64,000 nt of DNA from Herpetosiphon aurantiacus DSM 785 (GCA_000018565.1 CP000875.1:2495199-2559198), one strand, 5' to 3'; positions 1 through 9,703 are shown, counted from the stretch's first letter. Made by a program: numbers and translations. The notes: a model not told the origin generated them from the sequence alone.

Positions 1-3000
1 GAACGGGTAATTTGGCAGGGGCACACGTTGTCCCTGTTTGCCCACCAATGCTGATAGCTTGAAATCAACGCCATGAACCCACAAGCGCCCAATTGCCGTG
101 CGAATAGTGGTGTAGTCGTTTGTGCCGCGCTTGAGCAGTGCCTCGACGCTTGAGCTGGCAGCTCGCCCTACCGCCATTTGGCGAGCAAAGGCTGTTAGCG
201 TGCTGCCTGGGCCAATCTCAATCAAGGTATCGAACCCTTCATTGAATAACCGCTCGAGCGCCGCAGCAAACCGCACTGGCTCGACAACTTGGGTTGCCCA
301 GTACTCGGCATCGAGCTTAGCAGTACCATGCATCCATTCAACGCTGACCGTACTCAACAGTGGAAGCGTAGGGGTTGCTGGCTGAAACTTGGCGGCGACC
401 TCGGCAATCGCAGGCACTGCTGCTTGGATCAAGGGTGAATGATAAGCCATATGATCGTTAACAATCACCGCATTAAATCCATCACGCTCCAAATCTGCGA
501 GTGCCTGCATAACTGCAACCCGCTGACCTGAAATAACCACCTGATTGGGTGTATTGTAGGCAGCGATTGTTACGTCAGCGGCATAGTGGGCCACCACTGT
601 GGCAACAATCAGCTCTGGGGCAAAGACTGCCGCCATCATGCCCGGCTCTGCCAATGTTGCCATCAGCTGTCCCCGTGCCCGCGCCAACTCTAAAACTGCC
701 TCAAAACTTAGGACACCAGCGATACATGCTGCTGCTAGCTCACCAACACTATGGCCAACCAGCGCATCAGGACTAAGCCCCCAACTGATAACAAGGCGAG
801 CTAGGGCCACCTCAAAGGCCACAAGCAGCGGCTGGGTCACAGCGGTATCGGCCAAGGCACGACTATCAACATCCGCATCCAAACACCATTCGAGCAATGG
901 CCGCCCATTAATTGGGCCAAGTTGCGCCGAGGCAGCATCCAGGGTGGCCCTGAAGACTGCTTCTTGTTGATAAAGCAGTGCCCCTTGCTGGGGATATTGT
1001 GCTCCTTGTCCCGCAAATAGCAGGGCAATTTTACGGCGTTGCGCGGTTGGCGGCGCAGTGATCAGCACTGGATTTGCCGCTCCGGCGGCTAAACAGGCCA
1101 ACCCATCGACAAGTTCGCTATGCGCTCGCTCAGCCCCATCGCTGGCTAGGACTGCGCGGTGGCTAAAAACTTCACGCTCAGCCAAGCTAAAGCATACATC
1201 GGCTAGCTTCAACGCCTTATCGGTTTGCATGCGTTGGGCTAAAGTAGCTGCAAGTTCGGCTAAAGCCTGCTCGGTACGAGCCGAAATTGGTAGCATTTGA
1301 AAATCGTTTGGTATGTGCGCAGGATTTGGTGCTGGAGCTGGCGCTTCCAGAATAACATGGGCATTTGTGCCCCCAAACCCAAAGCTATTAACCCCAGCAC
1401 GGAGTGGCTGTGGCCCGTGCCACGGTTCAAGCGTTGTGTTGATCGTCATTCCAGCTGCTGCAAGATCAAAGCGTTGATTGGGGGTTGTGTAATGCAGCGA
1501 TGGGGGAATTTGGCGCTGCTGAAACATTAAGATCACTTTGATCAGGGAGGCAATGCCCGCAGCATTGAGTAAATGGCCGAGGTTGGTTTTGACCGAACCG
1601 ATCCGACGTGGTTGATTGCTTGTTGCTGGAAAAGCTTGGGCCAATGAACGAGCTTCTATCGGATCGCCAATGGCAGTACCAGTGCCATGGGCCTCGATAT
1701 AGGAGATACTTGCTGGATCAAGGTTGGCTTCGCGGTAGGCTTGGCGTAGCACTTCCGTTTGGCGCAATGGGTTGGGAGCCATTGGACTCAACGAGTGCCC
1801 ATCATTATTGATTGCTGAGCCACGAATCAGCGCTAAGATGCTATCGCCATTGTGCTGGGCATGACCTAAGCGCTCTAGCACCAATACTCCAGCCCCCTCG
1901 CCGAGGACAATTCCATCGGCTGCGGCATCAAATGCTTGGCAGCGCCCGCTTGGTGAGAGCGCTCCTGCACGTTCCAACAGTTGATAGGGGGTTTCGGTTA
2001 AATTAAGGTTAATGCCACCTACCAACGCGAGATCGCAATCGCCAACGAGTAAACTTGTGCGAGCCATATGCAGCGCAACCAAGCTTGATGAGCAGGCAGT
2101 ATCAATCGCAATTGCTGGGCCATTTAAATCAAGACAATGGGCAATTCGACCAGCAATCAGATTGCGCATGTTGCCAGTTGCTATTGATGAATGAAGCTGT
2201 TCGCTATGCGCCAATAGAGGCAACAATAGCTCTTGATACGAGGCCTCACCAACCCCCACAAATACACCAACTCGCCGACCATTCCGTCGCTCGGCTGCAT
2301 ACCCCGCTCGTTCGAGGGCATGATAGGCTAACTCTAGCAACATGCGTTGTTGAGGGTCCATGGCTGCGGCTTCATCCGCGTTAATGTTAAAAAAGTCGTG
2401 ATCAAAATAGCTGACTGTCGCTAACTGGCTGCCCCACGCTTGGCCATTGGGCGCGGGGCTAGCCGTTGTGTCATGGCGTGGGCTTGGCAATTGTTTAATA
2501 CTATCGACCCCTGCGGCCAAATTCAACCAAAACTGTTCTGGTGTATTAGCATCGGGCAATCGGCAGGCCATACCAATAATTGCGATTGGCTCGGGGGTAG
2601 CGAATCGATCGCTACGCGCATCTGGCATACTATTAGTTGACATAATTTCTGGTTGTTGAATCCAAGCGATTAGGCCTGCGGGTGTGGGATGGTTGCGTAG
2701 CACGGCGGCATCTGGCTCTCGGTTGAAGCGATCACCAATTTCTGCTAAAAGATCCATTAATTGTAGCGAGGTTGCCCCGAGTTCAAAGACCGAATCGTGC
2801 AAGCCTATCTGACTTGGATCAAGCTCTAACGTTTGAGCGCAAAGCATAATAATCGCTTGTTCCAAGTGGTTTAATGCCATGCGTGGGGGAGAATTAAGGG
2901 CTGCTAAGGCTTGTTGCACATCAGCGATCACCGCATCGAATTCACCCAACTCATAGCGTTCGCGCAGCACATTACGCTTGAGTTTGCCGCTGCTTGTACG

Positions 3001-4668
3001 TGGAAACTGGCTGGCTCGCAACGGCACAATATCGATTATTGTCGTGCCAGTTGTGCGTCGCAGCCTGCGGATTGCTGTGTTGATTGCGGGCAGTACCGTT
3101 TGCCATGCGTTAATCGCCAGAAATACAACGACGCGCTGACCATCTCGCTCAGCGCCACACACTGCGATCCGTTTGGCATGTAGCCCATCAACGGTGCTGA
3201 TGAGATCTTCAAGATCAGGTGCATGATGCTTTTGCCCATTAACAATCACGATCTCCTTGGCCCGTCCAGTAATTACCAAACGTCCATTGCGTAAAAAACC
3301 AAGATCGCCAGTGCGCAGCCAACCATCGCAAAATGCAGCGCTCGGGTCGTTGCTACGATAATAACCGCGCATCAATTGCGACCCTGATACCTGAATATGA
3401 CCGATCAAATCATCGCCGAGCAGCTTATCCTGATCATCGACGATCCGCACACGACAATCGGGAATTGGCAGGCCAACATCAACCAGTTCTAACCAATCGG
3501 TTTGGTCGATTGGGTCAGTGCTGTGATGTTGGTTCTCGTCAGGTGAGCTAGCCCGTGCTTCATGAAGCAATATGTGACGATTAATATGATGGGTGGTCAT
3601 ACCTGTGCCCAATGGGGATAGGCTAACGCCGACACAAGCCTCAGCTAAACCATACACCGGTAGCAAAACCTGTGGCGATAAGCCAGTTGGTGCAAGTTGA
3701 GCAAGAAACGCCCGACAGCTCGCCGCAACAATTGGTTCGGCTCCAACGATCAACAACCGCACACAACGCAGATCGAGACCTACAAGCTGTGCTGGTTTTA
3801 CCCGACGATTGACCAAATCGAGGGCGAAAGGAGCAGCAGTTAACAAGCTTGCTTGATGTTGATGGGTGATTTCTAGCCAAATAGCTGGACGACGGGCAAA
3901 ATAAAACTCATCAATTTTGACCTGTTTGATTCCAGCTGCCAGCGGTAGCAAGTGCGCAGCAATTAAGCCCATATCATGATAATAAGGCATCCAACTGACA
4001 ACGCTATCTTGGGAGTTGATGGCACAGGCACTCCCCATTTGGTACAGATTTGCCAGCAACCCAGCATGAGACAACTCAACTCCCCGAGGCTGGCCGGTGC
4101 TGCCCGAAGAAAACTGGAGATAGGCGAGATCATGGGGCTGAACGCTACCTTCAGCGCTGATGTGCCCTGAACGATGACGTTTAGTTATTGGGCTGAAAAG
4201 CTGGACTGCCGTAGTCCATGGCCCATCAAGCGCGGTGGGTCGTTCCTGCGCTAATTGTGCTGGTGGTGCTAGTTGTTCCGCTAGCGCGATGATTGACTCG
4301 CCAACTGCGTGATTGACAAGTAAAGCTGGCTGCTCTAGGCTTTGCCAAATTGCCAGAATCCGCTTTGGTTCGGCGGCCAGCGGTGCGGGGACAAGACCTG
4401 CAAACAGCGCACCCCAAAAACCAACCAAGAAATCGACACTCGATTCAAGCGCGATCAAGACTACTTGGCCTGTGCTGAGTCCACTGCGTCGCAACGTTTG
4501 GCCAACAGCTTGGGACGATCTATAGAGTTCGTGGTAACTGATACTTCGTTCGTTACCAGCGGCAGCAATATGGATAATTACTTGGTCAGGCGTGGTTTCT
4601 GCTGCGGTTCGAAGCAGCTCGGGAAGCGTCGTCGTAGCAGCAATGCAAGACAACAAATCAGCTACCAT
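1..4668 (-). CDS. Type I PKS loading protein, FAAL-ACP-KS-AT (3' end outside window)
   Basis: Modular polyketide synthase starter protein; 1,556 residues are visible and the frame is open at the left edge. Residues about 1-580 are an adenylating domain of the fatty-acyl-AMP ligase type (FSSGSTGQPRGVELSH, SWMPYYHDMGLI, TGDLGFLRNGRLVITGRAKE). An acyl carrier domain follows with its phosphopantetheine serine near residue 634 (GATSLQLMDL). A ketosynthase starts near residue 690 with its cysteine in DTACSSS near 857, plus HGTGT and the NLGH histidine. An acyltransferase has GHSVGE with serine near 1308. The usual substrate box (HAFH or YASH) reads MAYH, so I cannot assign the extender. The visible part ends in PLPNYPF, a post-AT linker sequence, so more domains are expected. 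The ATG has GGAG 8 bases upstream. FAAL loading suggests a free fatty acid as starter (family knowledge). Confidence 0.93.
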   Translation of the reverse strand, partial: MVADLLSCIAATTTLPELLRTAAETTPDQVIIHIAAAGNERSISYHELYRSSQAVGQTLRRSGLSTGQVVLIALESSVDFLVGFWGALFAGLVPAPLAAEPKRILAIWQSLEQPALLVNHAVGESIIALAEQLAPPAQLAQERPTALDGPWTTAVQLFSPITKRHRSGHISAEGSVQPHDLAYLQFSSGSTGQPRGVELSHAGLLANLYQMGSACAINSQDSVVSWMPYYHDMGLIAAHLLPLAAGIKQVKIDEFYFARRPAIWLEITHQHQASLLTAAPFALDLVNRRVKPAQLVGLDLRCVRLLIVGAEPIVAASCRAFLAQLAPTGLSPQVLLPVYGLAEACVGVSLSPLGTGMTTHHINRHILLHEARASSPDENQHHSTDPIDQTDWLELVDVGLPIPDCRVRIVDDQDKLLGDDLIGHIQVSGSQLMRGYYRSNDPSAAFCDGWLRTGDLGFLRNGRLVITGRAKEIVIVNGQKHHAPDLEDLISTVDGLHAKRIAVCGAERDGQRVVVFLAINAWQTVLPAINTAIRRLRRTTGTTIIDIVPLRASQFPRTSSGKLKRNVLRERYELGEFDAVIADVQQALAALNSPPRMALNHLEQAIIMLCAQTLELDPSQIGLHDSVFELGATSLQLMDLLAEIGDRFNREPDAAVLRNHPTPAGLIAWIQQPEIMSTNSMPDARSDRFATPEPIAIIGMACRLPDANTPEQFWLNLAAGVDSIKQLPSPRHDTTASPAPNGQAWGSQLATVSYFDHDFFNINADEAAAMDPQQRMLLELAYHALERAGYAAERRNGRRVGVFVGVGEASYQELLLPLLAHSEQLHSSIATGNMRNLIAGRIAHCLDLNGPAIAIDTACSSSLVALHMARTSLLVGDCDLALVGGINLNLTETPYQLLERAGALSPSGRCQAFDAAADGIVLGEGAGVLVLERLGHAQHNGDSILALIRGSAINNDGHSLSPMAPNPLRQTEVLRQAYREANLDPASISYIEAHGTGTAIGDPIEARSLAQAFPATSNQPRRIGSVKTNLGHLLNAAGIASLIKVILMFQQRQIPPSLHYTTPNQRFDLAAAGMTINTTLEPWHGPQPLRAGVNSFGFGGTNAHVILEAPAPAPNPAHIPNDFQMLPISARTEQALAELAATLAQRMQTDKALKLADVCFSLAEREVFSHRAVLASDGAERAHSELVDGLACLAAGAANPVLITAPPTAQRRKIALLFAGQGAQYPQQGALLYQQEAVFRATLDAASAQLGPINGRPLLEWCLDADVDSRALADTAVTQPLLVAFEVALARLVISWGLSPDALVGHSVGELAAACIAGVLSFEAVLELARARGQLMATLAEPGMMAAVFAPELIVATVVAHYAADVTIAAYNTPNQVVISGQRVAVMQALADLERDGFNAVIVNDHMAYHSPLIQAAVPAIAEVAAKFQPATPTLPLLSTVSVEWMHGTAKLDAEYWATQVVEPVRFAAALERLFNEGFDTLIEIGPGSTLTAFARQMAVGRAASSSVEALLKRGTNDYTTIRTAIGRLWVHGVDFKLSALVGKQGQRVPLPNYPF

Positions 4669-4919
4669 GGGATATACTCCAGTATGGCCTTTATCAAAAC
4701 GAGTCTCATCCCGTGACTGCCGATTTACGGACAGTATTTGTGGAAAGGAAAGGCCGCGAAGCGAATTCTAGCTTCAAACCGTTCATTTTACCAAATAAAG
4801 GCGATCTTAGTCGTATGATCATGATGATCGGGGTTGTAGATGCAAGTGATCCATTGTTATCAAGGGCGATCAGGAGTTCGACTGAGCCACATCCTTGAGC
4901 AGATATGGCTCCATTGGAA

Positions 4920-5141
4920 TTACGTGCTTGGTTCCTGCTGCGAGCGATAGTAGGCAACCAGCGCATTCGCATGACCATGACCAAGATTATGCTCGGTCTT
5001 TAGCGCAGCAACCATTTGCATATGGGTCTTGCCCACCATGCTATCAAGAATGGTCATCCAATGATCAATCGGATAGCCATAGGTTTTTTCGATCGATGGG
5101 AAATACGAGGCTGGGCCTTTGGGTGGTTTTTCCTGGGTCAT
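4920..5141 (-). CDS. DUF4287-type small protein
   Basis: A 73-residue cytoplasmic protein with no signal peptide or membrane segment. The core (SIEKTYGYPIDHWMTIL, then GKTHMQMVAALKTEHNLGHG and HANALVAYY) matches my memory of the DUF4287 fold, found alone or fused to other small domains in many bacteria. Its biochemical role is unknown. An AAAGGAGTCATATG arrangement gives a good ribosome site. It points away from the WYL regulator at 5245, with about 100 bases between them that may hold two divergent promoters. The 250 bases between it and the PKS start hold no gene that I can support. Confidence 0.72.
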   Translation of the reverse strand: MTQEKPPKGPASYFPSIEKTYGYPIDHWMTILDSMVGKTHMQMVAALKTEHNLGHGHANALVAYYRSQQEPST

Positions 5142-5244
5142 ATGACTCCTTTCAATTGGTATCTAGTCTGGTCGTTGCAGTATAGCATTCGCAAACTTCG
5201 ATAGCGATGGTCGATTCTGTCGATGTTTGCCCGAGAGAGATATT

Positions 5245-6207
5245 ATGAATCGTGTTGATCGATTGCTGGCTATCGTGCTTGAGTTACAGGCGCATCAACG
5301 GCGACGGGCCGCTGATCTTGCCGCGACGTTTGAAATCAGCGTGCGCACCGTGTATCGTGATATCCTCGCACTGTGCGAGGCAGGTGTGCCGATTATTAGT
5401 GTGCCAGGCCAAGGCTATTCCCTCGTTGAAGGCTACTTTTTACCACCACTCCAGTTGACTCCCGCCGAAGCCTTGCTGATTGTGCAAGGACTACGGGCGC
5501 TTGGTCACTTGTATGATCCGGCCTATGCCACTGCGGCCCGAACGGCAACCACAAAAATTATAACCGTGCTTCCGCCACCGCTGCGCCTGCATGTGACCAC
5601 GATGCAGCAAGGGATGGCGATTATCGCAGCCCGTGATACGGCGATCCAGCAAGGCCACTTGACAGTGCTGCGGGAAGCGATTGTGGCCCAGCGCTCGCTT
5701 CGAATGGGCTATCATGGGCGCACCACCCCCTTTGCGGCTGCGCGTCACACGACTCGTATGGTCGATCCCTATCAGCTAACCTGTGTCCGTACCGTCTGGT
5801 ATCTCCACGGCTTTTGTCACCTTCGTCAGTCGATGCGCAATTTTCGAGTCGAACGGATTGGTGACCTGACGATGCTGGATCACACATTTGAACCAACGGG
5901 TACATCACCCATCCCTCAGGATGCCACCCAGCTTGATCAGCCAATTTGTGTCCAAGTATTGTTTGCAGAACAGATAAAAACATGGGTACTTGAAGATCTG
6001 CCCTTTTTTGTAGTCAGCACAATCCAGCAACCAGACGGACTCTTGGCAATCCTGCATGTTCGTGCGATCACGGATGTGGTGCAGTGGATTTTGAGTTGGG
6101 GACGGTTTGCGCGGGTGCTCGAACCGATTGCCCTGCAAACGCTCATCCGTGATCAGGGTTGGGCAATTCAACGAATGTACGATTTGCCTAAAACGCTCCT
6201 GCCATAG
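5245..6207 (+). CDS. YafY-type WYL-domain transcriptional regulator
   Basis: A 320-residue DNA-binding regulator. The N-terminus is an HTH_11 winged helix (VDRLLAIVLELQ, then RRRAADLAATFEISVRTVYRD), followed by the segment GVPIISVPGQGYSLVEGYFLPPL split across the wing, as is standard in YafY/DeoR-like regulators. The C-terminal half carries the WYL ligand-sensing domain, here VWYLHGFCHLRQSMRNFRVERI. I chose the ATG at 5245, with GAGAGA just upstream, over an in-frame TTG at 5227. The VOC-fold gene starts 59 bases downstream on the same strand. Such regulators are often paired with a VOC gene that they control (family knowledge), so autoregulation of a two-gene operon is likely but inferred. 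Confidence 0.92.
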   Translation: MNRVDRLLAIVLELQAHQRRRAADLAATFEISVRTVYRDILALCEAGVPIISVPGQGYSLVEGYFLPPLQLTPAEALLIVQGLRALGHLYDPAYATAARTATTKIITVLPPPLRLHVTTMQQGMAIIAARDTAIQQGHLTVLREAIVAQRSLRMGYHGRTTPFAAARHTTRMVDPYQLTCVRTVWYLHGFCHLRQSMRNFRVERIGDLTMLDHTFEPTGTSPIPQDATQLDQPICVQVLFAEQIKTWVLEDLPFFVVSTIQQPDGLLAILHVRAITDVVQWILSWGRFARVLEPIALQTLIRDQGWAIQRMYDLPKTLLP

Positions 6208-6266
6208 GGGTGTCACAGCGGGGTGTTAAGCTGATGTCGTCTCGCCTATTAGAGGAGTCCTGATCA

Positions 6267-6650
6267 ATGGTTCAGCTGAATTGGTTTGAAATTCCCGCCA
6301 CCAACTTCGCTCGTGCGGTCGCTTTTTACAATATCGTGCTGGATACAACCTTGCGCGAAGAAGTGTTTATGGGTATTCCCAATGCAATCTTGATGACCGC
6401 TGAAGGCCAAGGGATTGGGTCAATCGTGCATTCGGCAACGGCTACGCCGTCGCGTGATGGGGTGTTACTTTATTTGGATGCGACAGGTCGGCTTGATGCC
6501 GCACTAGCATTGGTGGCGGATCACGGTGGCATAGTGGTGATGCCGCGTACATCTATTGGTCCGCAAGGCTGGATGGCGATTATTGCTGATACGGAGGGGA
6601 ACCAGATTGGCCTGCACGAACGCCTGCCAGTTGAGAATCCTATTGTCTAG
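6267..6650 (+). CDS. VOC-family (glyoxalase/bleomycin-resistance fold) protein
   Basis: A 127-residue protein with the two beta-alpha-beta-beta-beta modules of the vicinal oxygen chelate superfamily. It opens NWFEIPATNFARAVAFYNIVL and ends GWMAIIADTEGNQIGLHE, where the last glutamate is the usual metal ligand position. VOC proteins act as metal-dependent isomerases, dioxygenases or drug-binding resistance proteins; the sequence does not tell which. GAGGAG lies about 10 bases before the ATG. It follows the WYL regulator and is closed by a strong hairpin. A broken copy of its last 25 codons and of its terminator region lies at 14852-14986. Confidence 0.88.
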   Translation: MVQLNWFEIPATNFARAVAFYNIVLDTTLREEVFMGIPNAILMTAEGQGIGSIVHSATATPSRDGVLLYLDATGRLDAALALVADHGGIVVMPRTSIGPQGWMAIIADTEGNQIGLHERLPVENPIV

Positions 6651-6667
6651 AACTCCACAAGGTTGGT

Positions 6668-6717
6668 AAAAGTAAAATTGCCTTTGATCCATCGTGATCA
6701 AAGGCAATTTTACTTTT
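6668..6717. terminator. Bidirectional terminator hairpin
   Basis: Two perfect 22-base arms (6668-6689 and 6696-6717) with a 6-base loop. The outer ends are A-rich on the left and T-rich on the right, so it can work on both strands. It separates the plus-strand VOC gene from the minus-strand 101-aa gene, whose stop codon lies at its right edge. Confidence 0.85.
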
Positions 6718-7021
6718 AGTTGTTCGGTTTGGCTATGGCTGGAATCAGTTTTGAATAGTTTTTGATCAATCCTGAACGGTGGGCAGTAACTTCACGAAGA
6801 GTTTCGTAGCCTGTCTGCCATTTTACATATTGGCCAATCCAGTTGTTGACGACTGTTGGATGCAGAAGCGCCCCAAGTTCATCGTAACGCTGTTTCCATG
6901 CAGGAGATGCCTCAATTGCGATGCAGACTTCCTCAATGATGTCCTCACCATAGGGTTGTGGGAAAGTAACAAGGATATCTCGAACTAATACCTCTACTCC
7001 TGCAGTGCGTTTATGCTCCAT
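6716..7021 (-). CDS. Unrecognised 101-aa protein
   Basis: A small acidic-basic cytoplasmic protein that I do not recognise. It has no signal peptide or membrane segment. The middle (EDIIEEVCIAIEASPAWKQ, then RYDELGALLHPTVVNNWIGQ) looks helical, with tryptophans spaced as in a small folded domain. AAGGAG lies 9 bases before the ATG, so it is probably translated. Its only upstream sequence is a captured fragment of the RraA gene that still carries an intact-looking promoter (see 7039-7216), which probably now drives this gene. The reading frame ends inside the terminator hairpin. Confidence 0.6.
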   Translation of the reverse strand: MEHKRTAGVEVLVRDILVTFPQPYGEDIIEEVCIAIEASPAWKQRYDELGALLHPTVVNNWIGQYVKWQTGYETLREVTAHRSGLIKNYSKLIPAIAKPNN

Positions 7022-7038
7022 TGATGATGCTCCTTAAT

Positions 7039-7216
7039 TGAGCCTGGCTCAGCCCGATAGATTGCTGCATGTAGCATACAATTATCACTAGGCATCCATT
7101 GAACGGTAAAAGCTGGGCCTGCGACGCGCGGCATCTCCTGCCATACCAGATCCATCACTTGGCTACGGCTGAGCGCGTCAGCTTGAGTATAGTATGCAGC
7201 CTGAAGCTGCGTCAAG
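7039..7216 (-). pseudogene. RraA-family gene fragment with its promoter
   Basis: The minus strand encodes ADALSRSQVMD, EMPRVAGPAFTVQ and MLHAAIYRAEPGSI, nearly identical to residues about 17-65 of the intact RraA-type protein at 16374-16997. DNA beyond the coding match is also shared. The fragment jumps from the coding part straight to the sequence upstream of the intact gene, losing about 90 bases that include the start codon. That upstream part keeps a TTGACG box (7210-7215) and a TATACT box (7186-7191) with an 18-base spacer on the minus strand. It cannot encode a working enzyme, but it may act as the promoter of the 101-aa gene downstream. Confidence 0.85.
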
Positions 7217-7352
7217 GATGGTAGGGCTGGCAGCAAATCGGCCACCTGCAACAATATGTAAATTGACATAATTATATTGCTTATTGCCCAATTATTAGCT
7301 ACTATTCGGATTAAAGCATCTGGATCACCATTGTGCTGCCATGCTTCGCCTT

Positions 7353-7414
7353 CATTTGCGCTCAACGCCGAATTTGGTAGCATGCTGCTAGTTCATTGGA
7401 TAGATGGAGCATAC
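7353..7414 (+). repeat. hisD leader segment, copy 1 of a dispersed repeat
   Basis: The 62 bases directly before the hisD start codon recur at 34356-34423 with about two mismatches and one 6-base insertion. The copy here includes the hisD ribosome site (TGGAG at 7405-7409). See the finding on the second copy. Confidence 0.85.
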
Positions 7415-8749
7415 ATGCCAATTCAGCTTTATACCGATCTTGCGCAGGCTCAACAAGGCCCATTAGCACGAGTCGCCTTCGATACGGTCGAAGTTCCAGA
7501 GCGTTTACAACAAAGCCTCGACCACATGTTTGGGGTTGGCACAACGCCTGCCGCTGCGGTTGATCAGATCTTAGCCAGTGTGCGGCGCGATGGCGATGCG
7601 GCCTTAGAGCACTGGAGCCGCACGATCGAAGGCGTTGAATTAAGCCAATTTGAGGTCGATCGCTCGGCGATTGAAGCCGCCTATAGCCAACTTGATCCAT
7701 TATTGGTTGAAGCGTTACGGATCTCTGCTGCCGAGATCGAGCGTTTTCATCGTAAGCAAACCCGCCAAAGTTGGGTTGATTGGTCGGATGAAGGAGCACT
7801 GGGTCAGATTGTTCTACCACTTGAGCGGATTGGGGCGTATGCGCCAGGTGGCACAGCTCCCCTTCCATCGTCATTATTGATGGGGGTAATTCCAGCTAAG
7901 GTAGCTGGAGTACGCGAGATTATTGTGTGCTCGCCGCCGCAACGTGATACTGGCGAGATCTCGCCGTTGGTCTTGGTAGCTGCCGATATTGCTGGAGTCC
8001 ACCGAATTTTTCGTTTGGGCGGGGCACAGGCCATTGCTGCGATGGCCTATGGCACGAATAGTGTGCCACATGTCGATAAAATTATCGGTCCAGGCAATCT
8101 GTTTGTGGTGTTGGCCAAAAAGGCGGTGTATGGCACGGTTGATATTGAAGCCTTGCCCGGCCCTACCGAAACCATGGTGATTGCCGATGCTGATGCTAAC
8201 CCTGAGCTAGTGGCTGCCGATTTACTCGCCCAAGCCGAACATGATTTGCTGGCTTCGGCGATTTTGCTTACGCCTTCGTTGGAATTGGCCGAAAAAGTCC
8301 AGGTCGCGGTTGCTCGTCAACTCGAAGAGCTTGAACGAGCTGAAATCGCGGCCCAAGCGCTCACCAATCGCTCAGGGATTGTGCTTGTCCCTTCATTAGA
8401 GGTTGCATTCGATTTAAGTAATGCCTATGGCCCTGAGCACCTCTGTTTATTAGTCAACGATCCTTGGCAATATGTGGGTAAAGTACGCAATGCTGGGGGC
8501 ATTTTCCTTGGTGAACGTTCGTTTGAAGTGTTGGGTGATTATGTGGCTGGGCCATCGCACATTATGCCCACTGGTGGTACGGCTCGCTATGCCTCGCCAG
8601 TCAATGTTGACCACTTCCGAAAAGTTATTTCGTTGGTTGGCTTGAACGAAAAAGCCTTGCAACGATTAGGGCCAGTCGCTCAGCGTTTGGCTGAGGCCGA
8701 AGGACTGACCGCCCATGCGGCGGCTGTACGCCGCCGTTTAGAGCAATAA
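7415..8749 (+). CDS. hisD: Histidinol dehydrogenase
   Basis: NAD-dependent zinc enzyme that oxidises L-histidinol to L-histidine in two steps, the last reactions of histidine synthesis in the cytoplasm. The 444-residue length is normal for the family. Diagnostic stretches are present in order: [71 protein letters not shown] and the [17 protein letters not shown] signature. I chose the ATG at 7415 because TGGAG lies 5 bases upstream and homologues begin here; the frame is open to 7277. No other histidine gene is nearby, so it is a stand-alone copy next to rearranged DNA. Whether it is the only hisD of the cell cannot be seen here. Confidence 0.95.
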   Translation: MPIQLYTDLAQAQQGPLARVAFDTVEVPERLQQSLDHMFGVGTTPAAAVDQILASVRRDGDAALEHWSRTIEGVELSQFEVDRSAIEAAYSQLDPLLVEALRISAAEIERFHRKQTRQSWVDWSDEGALGQIVLPLERIGAYAPGGTAPLPSSLLMGVIPAKVAGVREIIVCSPPQRDTGEISPLVLVAADIAGVHRIFRLGGAQAIAAMAYGTNSVPHVDKIIGPGNLFVVLAKKAVYGTVDIEALPGPTETMVIADADANPELVAADLLAQAEHDLLASAILLTPSLELAEKVQVAVARQLEELERAEIAAQALTNRSGIVLVPSLEVAFDLSNAYGPEHLCLLVNDPWQYVGKVRNAGGIFLGERSFEVLGDYVAGPSHIMPTGGTARYASPVNVDHFRKVISLVGLNEKALQRLGPVAQRLAEAEGLTAHAAAVRRRLEQ

Positions 8750-8843
8750 TGTCGTTTATCAGTGGATACTTCTCTTGTGCTTTGTGATAGGCCAAAACGG
8801 CTGCGGGGTGCGAGACCAGCAAGCCTACCTTGTATTGCTGGCA

Positions 8844-8898
8844 TCCACTGGAGTATCCGCTGATGCACGAAGACTGTAGAGGCGGATACTCCAGTGGA
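8844..8898. terminator. Inverted repeat after hisD
   Basis: Perfect 17-base arms (8844-8860 and 8882-8898) around a 21-base loop. No clear T-run follows, so it may be a factor-dependent terminator, a barrier between hisD and the convergent lipoprotein gene, or a remnant of a small mobile element. Confidence 0.55.
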
Positions 8899-8993
8899 TA
8901 GGGATAGAGCAGCACCGCTGCAAGGATTTGGTCGATGCAAGAAAAAGATACGTGATTACCTCACAGCACAGAAACCACGTATCCTTAACCCTG

Positions 8994-9521
8994 TTAGGGG
9001 CGAATGACGCTGTTATTCGCGAGTTCTTGGGTTGTTGTTGCGTTGATAAGCCGTAATGTTAAGGGAATATTCCGTGGAATAGCGCCTTGATCAATTCGAA
9101 CCACTGAAACGGGAGAGTGTGTCCCACTTTCTGCAAACTCATGGGGCTGTGGGAGTGAAACAGTCGCATAGATGTGGATCATCGCTTCGCTAATGGTGAT
9201 CGATTGAATTGACAGTGATGCACCACCAGCTTGTCGAAGACCGAGAAAGCATGCAATCATAACGGTTTGGGGTTGTTGCGATTGTTGAATGTGGTTGCGA
9301 ACCGTTGGGTTGACCATTGCCGTTAGGTGGTTATCGCGTTGCTCTGATAGCTCTAAAAGACACATCGGCGTTGGCTCCCGATACTGCCCAGTAAATTCTC
9401 CCTCCCAGCTACTAAAATCGCTAACCAGTGTTATGGGAATCGGTGTTTCTGTTGGATGAGATGCGCCACATCCAACCAATATCGTACTTGCACAAAGCAG
9501 GAGCAGTAGTGATCGTGTCAT
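8994..9521 (-). CDS. Secreted lipoprotein of unknown function
   Basis: A 175-residue protein with a lipoprotein signal: positive MTR start, leucine-rich core, and lipobox LVGC with the cysteine at residue 18. It is therefore expected to be lipid-anchored outside the cytoplasmic membrane. The mature part is beta-strand-rich and resembles no family that I can name. GGAGTATTCC before the ATG gives a ribosome site. It stands alone, convergent with hisD. Confidence 0.8.
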   Translation of the reverse strand: MTRSLLLLLCASTILVGCGASHPTETPIPITLVSDFSSWEGEFTGQYREPTPMCLLELSEQRDNHLTAMVNPTVRNHIQQSQQPQTVMIACFLGLRQAGGASLSIQSITISEAMIHIYATVSLPQPHEFAESGTHSPVSVVRIDQGAIPRNIPLTLRLINATTTQELANNSVIRP

Positions 9522-9623
9522 GGAATACTCCTAGTATCAATGCGACTCAAGCGGGGTTTGTGACGATGTTACGCATTCCGGCGTTGGCGCTGATGGAGGA
9601 GCCGTGATGAAGCATAGCGATAT

Positions 9624-9677
9624 GCTAGTGATGGGGTCACCACTTCTTTAATAACGAGGTGTGACTCCATCACTAGC
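9624..9677. repeat. Inverted repeat in gene-free stretch
   Basis: Two 17-base arms (9624-9640 and 9661-9677) pair with one G-T position around a 20-base loop. It sits between the lipoprotein gene start and the FG-GAP remnant. It may be the terminator of the lost minus-strand FG-GAP gene or a small mobile-element remnant. Confidence 0.55.
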
Positions 9678-9703
9678 TCCCTCAGGGGCTTCGAGCAGTG
9701 CCT

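Noticed and set aside
4706-4984. Minus-strand frame between the PKS and DUF4287 genes
   Set aside because: It is low-complexity at its start, overlaps the DUF4287 coding region and has no family match or ribosome site.
6994-7383. Intact 129-aa gene upstream of the 101-aa gene
   Set aside because: Its recognisable part is an internal piece of RraA joined to promoter DNA; the frame is accidental beyond that.
7277-7414. 46-codon N-terminal extension of HisD
   Set aside because: It lies in the duplicated leader, is not conserved as protein, and a good ribosome site precedes the ATG at 7415.
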